Shown: piece after piece, positions 45,999-56,304 of the stretch
How the letters are laid out: each line of letters begins with the position of its first letter
How positions within the stretch are numbered: the stretch's first letter is position 1
NCBI RefSeq assembly: GCF_000204055.1
Contig: NW_006768778.1
Coordinates: 387,536-451,535, forward strand
Length of the DNA: 64,000 bases
DNA from: Melampsora larici-populina 98AG31
Taxonomy: Eukaryota; Basidiomycota; Pucciniomycetes; Pucciniales; Melampsoraceae
Direction of reading: 5' to 3'
Notes under the pieces: generated by a model
Told to the model about the DNA's origin: nothing
Seen by the model: the letters and a program-made list of their open reading frames with translations, nothing else
Database searches by the model: none
Made by a program: the position numbers and the translations under genes

Positions 45999-47517
45999 TA
46001 CAACGGCTCTCCAAATAAGACATTTGACCTGTTCGATGATACATGATTCCACACATTAGTTCTATAATTAATCACAAAAAAGCTATACAATTTAGTTGCG
46101 ATGTTCTATGCTGGTATCCTTGATGCCATGTCTGTAACTCTTATTGAGATAATAAATGCCCGATCTTTTCGTGTCTCTCTTGCGGTCATGACATCACTTT
46201 CATTTCCCTTATGACGCGTATTATGTGATTCCTTCATTAATCTATGTTATCTACCTTGGTTGCACGAGTCTTAGACAATATATAAGAATGAATATTCTCC
46301 CTTACATTCTGATTCTTTTCTCATTCATTCTTACCATGTGTCTTTTGTACCATTAGGTACAATCTTTTTCATCACAATTTGTGCTATCTCACTGCCTTAC
46401 TGAGAACTCTTTGTGTCCTTCTAAAGCTTGACCTCACATAACTCTGAGGGGATAAGCTAAGTGAATCTCGAGAAATTTCTCAGCAAACAATTTTTGATTC
46501 GAGCGCTGTACTGTTGTTGAGGTGCACCCAATCATAGGGAAGTTTGAAATGAAACTCGTTCGTATGCAGTCGGTAATACTTAGCACAAAGTGATAAAGCT
46601 TGAGTAGTCTGCAAGCATCGTGTAAACAGTACACACCGAGAAAAACTGTCTGAACTTAAGCTTTGAGACAGTGCATCTTTCAAGTCTGGACCTAAAAAAT
46701 TGAGAAATGCACAAGGAGGGACATTTATATACTCCGCTACTTGATGTCACAGACAATGGTTGGAATGAGGAAAATAAAGACAAAATTGAGTTGAGTGATG
46801 AAGGATAAGCAAGCAGAATACACGGCTTATCGTCATATCGCCATCCTCTATGATAGCTCTAATCATATAGCTCTCAACACTTGCCAAAATAATAATTGAC
46901 ACGAGGCATCACAGCCGCAAAATCCCTCATGAAACTAGGTAGTCTACGATAAGTTCAAACCTCGGATGAATGAGGCAATCCTCGTCATGACATTATAAGA
47001 TTGATGTTTTGAGTATCATCCAAGTCAAACACGAATTCTATCAAACATAAAGGAGAAATCTTCATCCTTCTGATGCTTCGATGTGACCAATTGATCTTAC
47101 TAGTCCACGCGATTTTCTATCAAGTAAGAGCAAAGAACTGATACACAATCTTTCATCTCCGGCCCACACATCTGCGCACATAAACTTGTATCAGCGATAT
47201 GATGGGATGCTAATGACAAGTGGTACGCATTGATTCAAAACAAATATCTTCATTCATTGACTTTTCTTGAAATCTAGAAAAATCTCGAAGAAAAATTCAG
47301 CACTTTTACTCTTCTATCCTACATTCTTTTCCTTCAATTATTCTCTTTCAGTCATTCATTTTTCTCAAGTATATATATCATCATTAGTCACATCAACATA
47401 TGGTTCACAGAGTACACAAACTCTAAAACAAGATAGAAGGAAAATTTGACTTGATCCAATAGGGGGTCCATTCAATAGTCTAGTCTTTTGTTCTTTTCAG
47501 ACAAACGATCAAATATC
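45999..47517. other. Intergenic, no gene recognised
   Basis: 1.5 kb between two genes on the plus strand. Only short ORFs with no domain. The last few hundred bases should hold the promoter of the membrane-protein gene at 47518. Confidence 0.5.
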
Positions 47518-48675
47518 ATGCCAACAATGAAAGGGATCCCATCCCGTCTTAAATTATTGTCGTACTTTGGCTTAAGTTGTGCAGCTTTGGGAATCCTTTG
47601 CATGTCAGTCATTTCATCATCTTCTTTCCTCCTCAATCTATTCAAAAATTGATTTCTTTTTTGCTTTTTCTTGGGGGGGAACTCGAACTTCAACATCAAA
47701 GAATGATGCCAATACTAACAACTCCATTAGTTCCACAAATGGCACTCTGGCGTGGTTTATTAAAATATAATGATCATATTCATGTAGATGTCTTGGCAGG
47801 TTTTTGGGGAGTTTGTACTTATGAACATATCACGAGTTATGATTCAGATTATAAAAGTCCAATTGATGTAAAAACAAAATGTACTTCAAGTAAACCAGCT
47901 TATTCATTTCATTTATCTGATACAATACCTGATGCTAAAGGTGATCTAAATGTGACTCAAACTCTTTTTTTCTTTTGGTATCCACTTGGTGAGTTTCATG
48001 TTTTTATTCTGTTTTTTCTTTGTGATAAGATGGATCTAAAATTCATTTCCCCCTTAAATATTTAACTGACTCTTTTATTCTACTTCCTGATTCCATATTT
48101 GCTCATGCAATCTAGCTGCGATGTTAACAGCTGTTTCAATTTGTTTATCACTCTCATCGAATTTTGAGATTTGGAGATACGCTTCAATCTGTGCATTAAC
48201 ATCAGGTTTAATGAGTTTAGGAGCCTTTGCAGCAACGATGGTAATCTTTTTACAATTAACATCAGAATTAATGAAAAGTCAAACTTCAAGATTATTACCA
48301 ATCAAAGGAGAAATTTTAATTGAAACTTATTTACCTTTAATTGGATCGATTTTAATCATAATCTCATCTATATTTTTCTTTAATAAATTTTTAGAAGGTT
48401 TACGTGATTATAGAAGATCAGATCAAGATGAATTTCTTTCAGGTCATAATCGTACTTATTGGTCACAATTCTTAAGACGTAAATCTGGTAGTCATAAAGG
48501 AAAAGAAGAGATTGAAGATAAAGGTAAAGAAGAAATTAAAGATAAAGGAAAAGGAAAAGTTGAAGAAGAAGTTCAATCTGAATCAGGTCAAAGTAATTTA
48601 CCACCACCACCTCCTCTGCAAGATGATCCAACACCAAAAAAGAAAAAGAGAAAGAGTGTTTCAAAAGCATCTTGA
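47518..48675 (+). CDS. Four-span membrane protein, SUR7/PalI- or claudin-like
   Basis: Exons 47518-47603, 47702-47988 and 48116-48675 give 310 residues. Spans: about 10-28, then after an extracellular loop about 122-140, 148-175 and 196-217. The first loop holds GFWGVCTY (62-69), a W-G-x-C type motif known from SUR7/PalI/claudin-like proteins, and two further Cys. The cytoplasmic tail is Lys/Glu-rich (repeated KGKEEI) with a poly-Pro run and a basic end. SUR7-like proteins sit in plasma-membrane domains and affect cell wall and endocytosis; that role is inference here. A paralog with identical intron phases lies at 60424-61452 on the other strand. Confidence 0.6.
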
Positions 48676-48922
48676 CCTTCAAGTTCTCACATTCATTATT
48701 GGCTGAAGTGTTTGTAATTTTCTCAAAAAGATTCTCTCTCATTTAAAACAATTATATCTTATACATTTATGTACATTCCTTTGAATAAATTCATCAAGCT
48801 CTTGTAAACTTTCTTTTCCTTTCTTTGTTTTTACAAACCAACTGCAACATTCTTTTGTGAAAAATCAATGAACTCGTCCTTAAAGAACAATTCAATTACA
48901 AGAAAACTCTCTTACCTTGAAT

Positions 48923-49306
48923 CAACCCTGTGCCAGCAACGCAACGCACCGCAACACGAGTGTTTTTTGGTGCGTTGCTCCGCAACACGCAGCACAAACC
49001 TGCATTACATGCTGCGCTGCGGTAAGTACCGCAACAACAAAAGGTGAGGTCAGGTTGCGCGGCGCCTTGACCGTCGCGCAACGCAACAGGCGCAACAGCG
49101 CCAAAAAAACGCCGAACTGTGATTTTTTTTGGGCAGCAACGCAACAAATGTTGTTGCGGCCCAAAAAATCCATCGATTTGACAAATGATGGTGCGCTGCG
49201 GGTCAGGCCGCAACCTAGAATTTGATTCTATGTTGCGCTGCGGTCAGAAAAACCGCAACGCAGGCGCAGCGCAACACGCAACACCTGCGTTGCTGGCCCA
49301 GGGTTG
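48923..49306. mobile_element. GC-rich hAT-type MITE
   Basis: 384 bp, ends CAACCCTGTGCCAGCAACGC and, in inverse, CAACCCTGGGCCAGCAACGC (one mismatch in 20). CTTGAAT stands on both sides (48916-48922 and 49307-49313). The interior is full of GCAACGCAAC/GCTGCG motifs and has no real gene, though several overlapping frames happen to be open because of the motif repetition. Confidence 0.85.
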
Positions 49307-49314
49307 CTTGAATC

Positions 49315-51394
49315 AAAATCAAAAAACCCTTACTTATCTTTTGAGAAAAAGAATCAACTTGGCTGAAACCTTGCCAATCTTTTATTCTATCTTTAAAAGA
49401 ATTCAACTTCTACAATCTTCTTTCAATCTTCCTAAGTATAATCAAGGAAAGTAAAAGGCAAAAAAGGATACCACTCTCAAAGCATTATATCCCAGTCTCA
49501 TTGCAACCAAGCACAGTCATCTTGAGTTGAACCCACAATGAACCATTGCACAAAATTCAAAAAAAAAAAAAAAAAATGAATGTGGTGTGATTCATGACAT
49601 GTATCTGTAGGTAAATAGATTCAAATAGTACATATATTTCCAATATTTTCATTTTATAAGGTTCTTGCAAAAAAAACATCCTATGCACTTCAACAGTTTC
49701 ATTTTTTACAATGGCAAATTTTGGAATGCCAATTGCAGCCCCCCCACTCTGTTTCCATCATTGAATTCCTATTATCATCTTTCCATTCTTTATCATGGTT
49801 TTTTTGAGTTGTGATCATTGAGATACTCATGATTATGAAAAGCCCATGTTTTGTCATTGTTTCACTCACTCTTCAAGTTCCAGGACTGCACATTATGATC
49901 TCATGACTGGTCATAAATTATAAATAGCAAAATGTTATGCCTTGGCCTGTGTGGTAGCTTGGAGCTCAAGGTCTAGTATCAGACTAAAGAGAAACATCTT
50001 TCAAGAAAAGAGTTGTTAGAGTTGTTGGTGCCTGGTTTTTAGCTGGTGGGAATGTGATGTGATTCAATCTTCTAACAATTTGTGTAATTGAACTAACAGG
50101 TTTTATTCATATGACAGCCATGATGTCATGACGGTTTACCACCTTACCAATCTCATTCTGATCATGTTCATTGTCTTCATCCATTATCAACTTTTTCTCT
50201 ACTTATACTTTTGCACCCACCCACCCTTCTTATCCTTTTTTTGGTTCTGGATTTATGTACTGCTATGATTTTAAATTAGACATTTGCATGTTTTATTTGC
50301 ATACAAATGTCTGTGGTCTCTTCTTTCTAAAATAAAAGGTCAAGAAGATATAAGAAGGTACTTTTTCTTTGTGTGGGTTTCATTATAAATTGAATCTATT
50401 AGGGGTTGGGCAAAAAACTTATCAACCAGTTTTTCCACTTCAACAGTTCAATAGAAGAGAGTCAAAAAGGGTATGTAAGTTTTTAGGTCTAATCCAATCC
50501 CTGTGGATTGATGAACAAATTCTCACCTCATTTACCTCTTCAAGCATGTTTTAGTTCCCAGTTTGGTACAAAGTATTTATCTTCAAATAATTCATAAACT
50601 CATCTTCATGCAAGTCTTCTAATCTCATCTCAAGAAATCAAACAACTTAAAGCAAGCTGATTTCAATTTTTTTGAAACAGACCTATACCAGTGACATCAT
50701 CACAAATCAGACCAGAGCTGAACTTCAAAAGAGCCTAACCAATACCTGGCTAAATGTCTTATAAAACAGTTAGAGCCATAAATTTGTAAAAGGTGGAAAA
50801 GTGTGGCTTATGTAACAGTGCAAATCGCTTTGCCCTGTATTGGTCATCTCAATCAAAATGCTTTGTTACAAATCACACCATTTCTCGACCCATCATCCTA
50901 CTGAACAATCTACACACACACAAAAGTCCTCTAAACACACAAGATCATCACTCAAACATCAGACAGATATACATAGAGTCACTGATAACTGATAACTGAC
51001 AACTGATAATTGATGACTGGTGATTGATAACTGATAACTGATAACTGATGACGGATAACTGATGACTAATTCATAAACCCTCATGACTTCTTTTCATGAT
51101 CATCAAGATTCTTAAAATTGTAAATGAAATCACCTTAAATCTTTCATCACTAAAGATATGATTATCCAAAACAACACCCAATCAAACCTCATAAATCGAT
51201 CCATAATCAAAATATAACTCCTAATCCAATCTTCTTGAATCCGATCTTGTATATCTCTCTCATCTCAATTCCAACAAATTCACAAATTCACAAAAAAAAA
51301 CTAATCAAATCAAATCGAATTCACCAAAAACCCGTCCCCCAAACAAAAAAGAAAAAGATTAAATCATCTGAATCATTTTTTCTATGAAAAGGAT
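49315..51394. other. Intergenic, no gene recognised
   Basis: Two kilobases of AT-rich DNA. It has an A-run of about 19 at 49559-49577 and the TGATAAC array at 50983-51067. Nothing suggests a gene or RNA. Confidence 0.5.
50983..51067. repeat. Tandem array of TGATAAC-like heptamers
   Basis: About ten imperfect, closely spaced copies of TGATAAC / TGATGAC / TGATAAT with 2-3 nt spacers (unit CTGATAA). A simple minisatellite. Confidence 0.8.
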
Positions 51395-52912
51395 TCAATT
51401 AGGTAAACTTCCATTCGAAAGTTTTGTACGTTTCTTTTTTCGATGATCTTCTTCTTTTGAAAGGTTTGGATGATTGGAATGAATTCCATTCTCTAAATTC
51501 CTTCTTGGTTGGGTTGAAGGATGAACCGAATTAGATTGTGTATCATTTGATACATTCAAAGGTGGTACGCTTTCTACTGTTCCACTCATTTCTCCTTGTT
51601 TACGTTTCTTACGCTAATAAAGACAAAAAGAATCAAAAAATGTCAGAAAAAAACCCCGGTTGAATTATAAAGTGTTGGAAATGTTGAGAAAGATGTGGGT
51701 TAGTTCAGTTTACCTTTCGTTTTGGACCACCTTCCTCAGCTATCCAAACCGAAGTATCAAACTATAAACAAAACAACAACAACAAATGATCAGTTCAAGA
51801 AAAGACCAGACTCTTAAAATAATCTAATGAAAAACTTACACCAGGTAAAACACCAGACTGAAGAGTAAAAGCTTGAGCTAAAGTTTCAGTTGGAAGAGGT
51901 TTTAAAAAATTAGGTATAGATGATTCTTGAAAATTAGGATCCATAATCCAAGTCGAAAGTTGATGATCTTTTTTAATCGAATTTCGTCCTATTGAAGTTC
52001 ACAAAAAAAAATTCAACTCAAAATTCAAAATTCATGTTCTGGTTTTGTTAATCAAGATGATGAGAAACCCAAAAAAAAGATTTACCACCAATATCAGCTA
52101 CAAAATGACCATAAGATTTTTCCATTTTCATTCGTTTTGGAATTGAACTATCTACTTGATTCAACCAAAAAGTAAGAATGAACCGATTAGAGATCATCAA
52201 ACTATCAAACCAATAGGAAAAAGAAAAACGATTTCCAAAAATAGACCAATCGAAATCTGCTCAATAAGACTCTATAAAGCTTAATGCACCTGATGGTAGT
52301 CCATTTCCATTGATAACTACATCTGCTTTTCCTTTTCCTTTCAAATCACTATGACTTGTTCCATTGACCAGATTTGTCCCAACTGTGTCTGTCGGTTTCA
52401 GATATGGTCGAACAAATTTATCGTACATGTAAGTGACGTTGAAGAGAGAAAGCAGATCGGATGATCCACTAAGGGGAGCAGGTGTAGCATGACCTAATGA
52501 ATTATCAAAACAAATACTTATTAGAGAAGTGATACAATAGAAGGATGTATATGATCAACTCACCTGTCTCGATGACGGGGAAGAAGAGAGTTTTTGAGCT
52601 CGGTTTGGGTGGAAGAGGCGGATGAGATTTGGGTTCGGTACATGTACTAGGACTAAGATGATTCGATAACTTCGGATTGACATCTGGAGGAGCCATAAGA
52701 ATTTCCGGAGGTGAAATAGATTGATGACAAGAAGCACCAGTTTGAGCAGGATGATGAAAACCATTAGGTTGGGTTGTGATAGGTTGTGTAAGATTTGATG
52801 ATGGTTTTGAAAAGGTTTGTGAAGTAGGTTGGATACCATTGGGAGGAGCCATGATGATATCTTGAGGAGCATTGAAGGTACTAATAGATCCGACTACATC
52901 CCTCTGTTCCAT
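51395..52912 (-). CDS. MED19: Mediator complex subunit 19
   Basis: Part of the Mediator head module that links activators to RNA polymerase II. Exons (minus) 52912-52564, 52493-52290, 52154-52086, 51988-51840, 51761-51714 and 51613-51395 join in frame to 345 residues. The first 120 residues are Pro/Ser/Gln-rich. The conserved core begins with SGSSDLLSLFNVTYMYDKFV, continues through KMEKSYGHFVADIGG and NSIKKDHQLSTWIMDPNFQ to LPTETLAQAFTLQSGVLPG, then a Lys/Arg-rich segment (PKRKRKKRKQG) and a His/Asn/Ser tail with KKKRTK. The order of DLLSLF...YDKFVRPY, a basic linker and a C-terminal Lys-rich tail is that of fungal Med19/Rox3. ATG at 52912 is first in frame. Confidence 0.8.
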
Positions 52913-53438
52913 TCGAGAGAGTATGGGTGCCGTCGCCGATGCAAGAGCCAGATTTGCTGGTGTTATGGAGCGCGAGCTCTAATGAGATGAGTCAAGCGAC
53001 TGTTGAGGTAGCTAATCAGATGGCTTTGTCTGTGGTTTCAAGATGAAGAAAGCTTTTCAAGTTCGGTTTTCGATTGTGAATAGATCGAGTGAGACCAAAA
53101 TAGGTAAACAACTGAATGTGTTCTTCGAAAAGCTGTTGATGTGACCGTCCGACGAAGGAATCCGGTAAAGGTAAAGTAAATTGTTGAGAGGTCTGAGAGT
53201 TGATGGTTTGATTTGTTGAATGTTGATGTTGAAGTGATGAAAAGAAAAGAAAAGAAGAGAAATGGAATCGAATAGAACACAACAGAACTCAAATTGAATT
53301 TCACTTGGTCGACTTAAACTTTTAAGATATCCTTAGCCAAAACCACTTAACAGAACTTAACACCAAACTTAAACCATTCTCAAGACTTAATCCAATTCCC
53401 ACTCCCTAAGTCGGGAGCACCAGAGGATTGCCGGAGAT
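52913..53438. other. Upstream region of MED19
   Basis: Promoter and 5'UTR. It has an 88-codon open frame on the minus strand (53304-53038) with a hydrophobic start, which I take as chance or an upstream ORF. The last part abuts the left end of a GC-rich MITE. Confidence 0.4.
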
Positions 53439-53874
53439 TCAGGATGAGCCCCGACCCCCGAATGCCGGGGACTGGGCTGCCCGGCCCACCGACTTTTTTT
53501 CAAAAGTCAGAACGAGGACCGACCCCGGTATTCCCCGAGCTTTTTCTGGCTCATAGGTCAAGCCCGGCTCCCGTACCCTGACCCCCGACCAACTACCAAA
53601 TCCCCGGGAAATTACGGGGATCCCCGAGTCCCCGGCTATTTCCGGCAGAAACCGCTGAGCACAACCTCTCCCAAGCGTGTATTTATCCGCTTTTTACAGC
53701 TTGATTTTTCCTCGGGTTCCCCGAGGAGAGTCACTTTCTTTTGACTCTCAGAACGACTCCCGGGCCCGATAATCCCCGCGGTTCTGCGACCCTTCGAAGG
53801 CCAGAACGACCCCCCGACCCGACGGGCTGTCCCGCGGGTATCCCCGATTTGGCGGGTCTCGGGGCTCATCCTGA
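53439..53874. mobile_element. GC-rich hAT-type MITE (TCAGGATG family)
   Basis: Ends TCAGGATGAGCCCCGA, exact inverse on the right, with an 8-bp target duplication CCGGAGAT (53431-53438 and 53875-53882). 436 bp, strongly GC-rich (CCCCGA / CGGGG motifs), non-coding. Its ends resemble those of the element at 55538. Confidence 0.9.
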
Positions 53875-54135
53875 CCGGAGATTGGGAATGGGATGGGATT
53901 GGGATTGGGAGCTGTATGAATGAATAGGCATACAGGGGTTGGTCAACGCCCAATTGGTCTTAACTTTTATTTTGAAACATCCAACAAAGCGCCACACCGT
54001 TGGCTTATAGACGTTCAAGACCCCTTTTGAGATATGCAGCTTGATCTTTCATCTTCAGTCACTCGCGTATGTTTGTAGACAAAGTTACCTCCTTTCCAAT
54101 AATCACCGAGCATTGAGAGGTTGAGGAGAGTTGCG

Positions 54136-55212
54136 GTATCAGTCTTTCACTGAGACTCCCTGAGACAATACCTGGCATATACAGGGATAGTACAATTTCT
54201 TCTCAAGTGGCGTGTTTTGTTATTCTCTGAAATTCCGGGTCCTACAAAGGTATACGATTGATGGATTGGAAGGAAATAGGATCAAATTGAAGGAATCAAA
54301 GGCAAAAAGGAACCTACAATAATTTGTTTAAAACATCGAATCAAGTGGTTGGGTAAGAATGAGGATTGGGAAGTCACATAAGCTCTGTGAAAAGTAGGCA
54401 AAAGTGAAGCAAAAGAGACGATATAAAGAAGATTGAAACAATTAATCGCTCCAAAAGAAAATAACAGTCTAATTCTGAATGATGAAAGAAAACTATTCAA
54501 GACATCTTTGTAATTCGGTTTGAAAGTCGAGCTTTGAAAAATTTACCGCGCTGTTAGCCACATTAACATAAAGGTTGAGAGGCATTACGAGGATCGAGAG
54601 CTTCGAAAATATCATTTCAAGAGTAAAAACGATAGAAGATGAGCCAGGTATTCAAACGGTCGAATTTGATTGTGAAAACTTATAAGAGAAGGAGAAGTTT
54701 GAATTAGCTTCATTGGCCAATAAGAGGGAGATGCCAAGTTGGTTCTTTTTCGATTCTGAGATTAGAAGCTGAGCTTAACAACATATGATGGAAAGGCTGA
54801 GGAACAGATTATTGAAGTTCATCTTGAAGTCGCTCTGAGTCTGATCACATTGAACATGAAAATGACAAAAACTTCGTATTTCGATTCATCTTCTTATTAT
54901 CAATTCTTACATTGATCATGTGGCCGAGTAAAAATTGAACCAATCGATCATGGTCAGATTCATGTCAGATGAGGAAATGGCAAGATTTTTAGGTTGAATA
55001 TGATTGATTCTTATTTCAGAATGCCATAAGTGAAATTAGTGACCATGTAAGAAATATAACAAGAGTTGAGAAACGAATCAATAATGAACTATGGAGTGCC
55101 ACCATTCTTGACCACACTGTACGACGAGTGTACAGAAAGCCACTATTTTCTGTAGCCCTGAGAGTCTCAGAGAGAGTCTCAGAGCGAGTGAGTCTCAGGA
55201 TAAGACTGATAC
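54136..55212. repeat. Inverted-repeat element, about 1.1 kb
   Basis: GTATCAGTCTTTCACTGAGA at the left end matches, in inverse, GTATCAGTCTTATCCTGAGA at the right, allowing one-base gaps; inside both ends short TCTCAGAG/CTGAGAC repeats follow (tandem at 55163-55200). The interior is AT-rich and non-coding. No clear target duplication. Confidence 0.5.
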
Positions 55213-55537
55213 TGTTACGCTCCCAGAGGTTGTGCAGTTCCAGTTGTTCCAGAGCAGTAACATCATCGATTCATAACCGCTCCGAACCGACATATCGATT
55301 GAAATTATGAGGCGAACAAGAAAAACGATTTGTTTTTTTGACAAAACACCAATGATTCAATCAGATATCATAAGCTGAAGTATCATATTCTCCGTGATAG
55401 AGAAGAATCAATGAAAACTCGAATCAAACAAATGAACAAATAACCGAGTAAGTCATTGTTAAAAGCCAAAGAGTAATGATATAGTACAATCAAAAACATA
55501 CAAGTCCAAACTGGTACAGAGTGTCAAAGGCACACAT

Positions 55538-55881
55538 TCAAGATGAGACCCGGACCCGGGTTCTGGCCGGATATCCGTCGGATGCTCCGGCGGATCCGGA
55601 TGCCGGAAAGGCCTTCAAGATTGTCCGGTGGCCGGGTAATCCGGCCGGTTCGGTATTCGGAATGAGGGGAGGGAAAAATAACGCCGGATATACACCGGAT
55701 ACTCCGGCTATCCGGCGGAAATCCGGCGTATCCGGTGTATCGGCTCGAGTGTCGGACGAGGGGTTTTTAGAAAAAAAACCGATCGGATTTTATCCGATCG
55801 GTGCGGATAAAACAAAATATCCGTCGGTTCGGTCGTCGGAATGGCCTGAAGCCGCCGGATACCGGCCGGAGCACATCTTGA
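55538..55881. mobile_element. GC-rich hAT-type MITE (TCAAGATG family)
   Basis: Ends TCAAGATGAGACCCGG and, in inverse, TCAAGATGTGCTCCGG, with an exact 8-bp target duplication GCACACAT (55530-55537 and 55882-55889). 344 bp, with many CCGG/GGAT motifs, non-coding. Related to the element at 53439 by its first bases. Confidence 0.9.
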
Positions 55882-55889
55882 GCACACAT

Positions 55890-56304
55890 AGATCGATACC
55901 AACAAAGATAACAAAATGATAATCAGGAGGATCAAAAATATCACAAGATCGCGAGAACAACATCAGTCGAGAGCGTACGCTAGAACAAACAGCACCGTCA
56001 GACCAATTTGGCCTGTCCAAATTTCAGAGCGCTTTAAGTGAGAGAAACACGATAAAGAAAGTAAAAGAAGACATTTGATTGACTCTCTTCCGATCATTAT
56101 CAAAGTTGGTCTTGCACTCAGACCGCTCTGATGATGGCGCTTGATCGATGCTTTAACATGTGACAGCAGGTGACAGCGATCGAGGCTTTTTCACCCGGAT
56201 CTCCCGTAGGTCCTTTCATATGCAACCCTTCCCCACTCCTACTCAACTTAAGTGAGAAAAATCATCCGAAGAGCTTGTAAGACTCTTATTTTGATATGTT
56301 CATA
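55890..56304. other. Intergenic, no gene recognised
   Basis: About 400 bp between a MITE and the pogo-type element; no feature seen. Confidence 0.5.

Noticed and set aside
48896..49225. Overlapping open frames on both strands
   Set aside because: By-product of GCAAC motif repeats in the MITE at 48923.
53038..53304. 88-codon frame with a hydrophobic start, possible secreted protein
   Set aside because: Lies in the 5' region of MED19 on the same strand, low complexity, no Cys pattern; more likely UTR.
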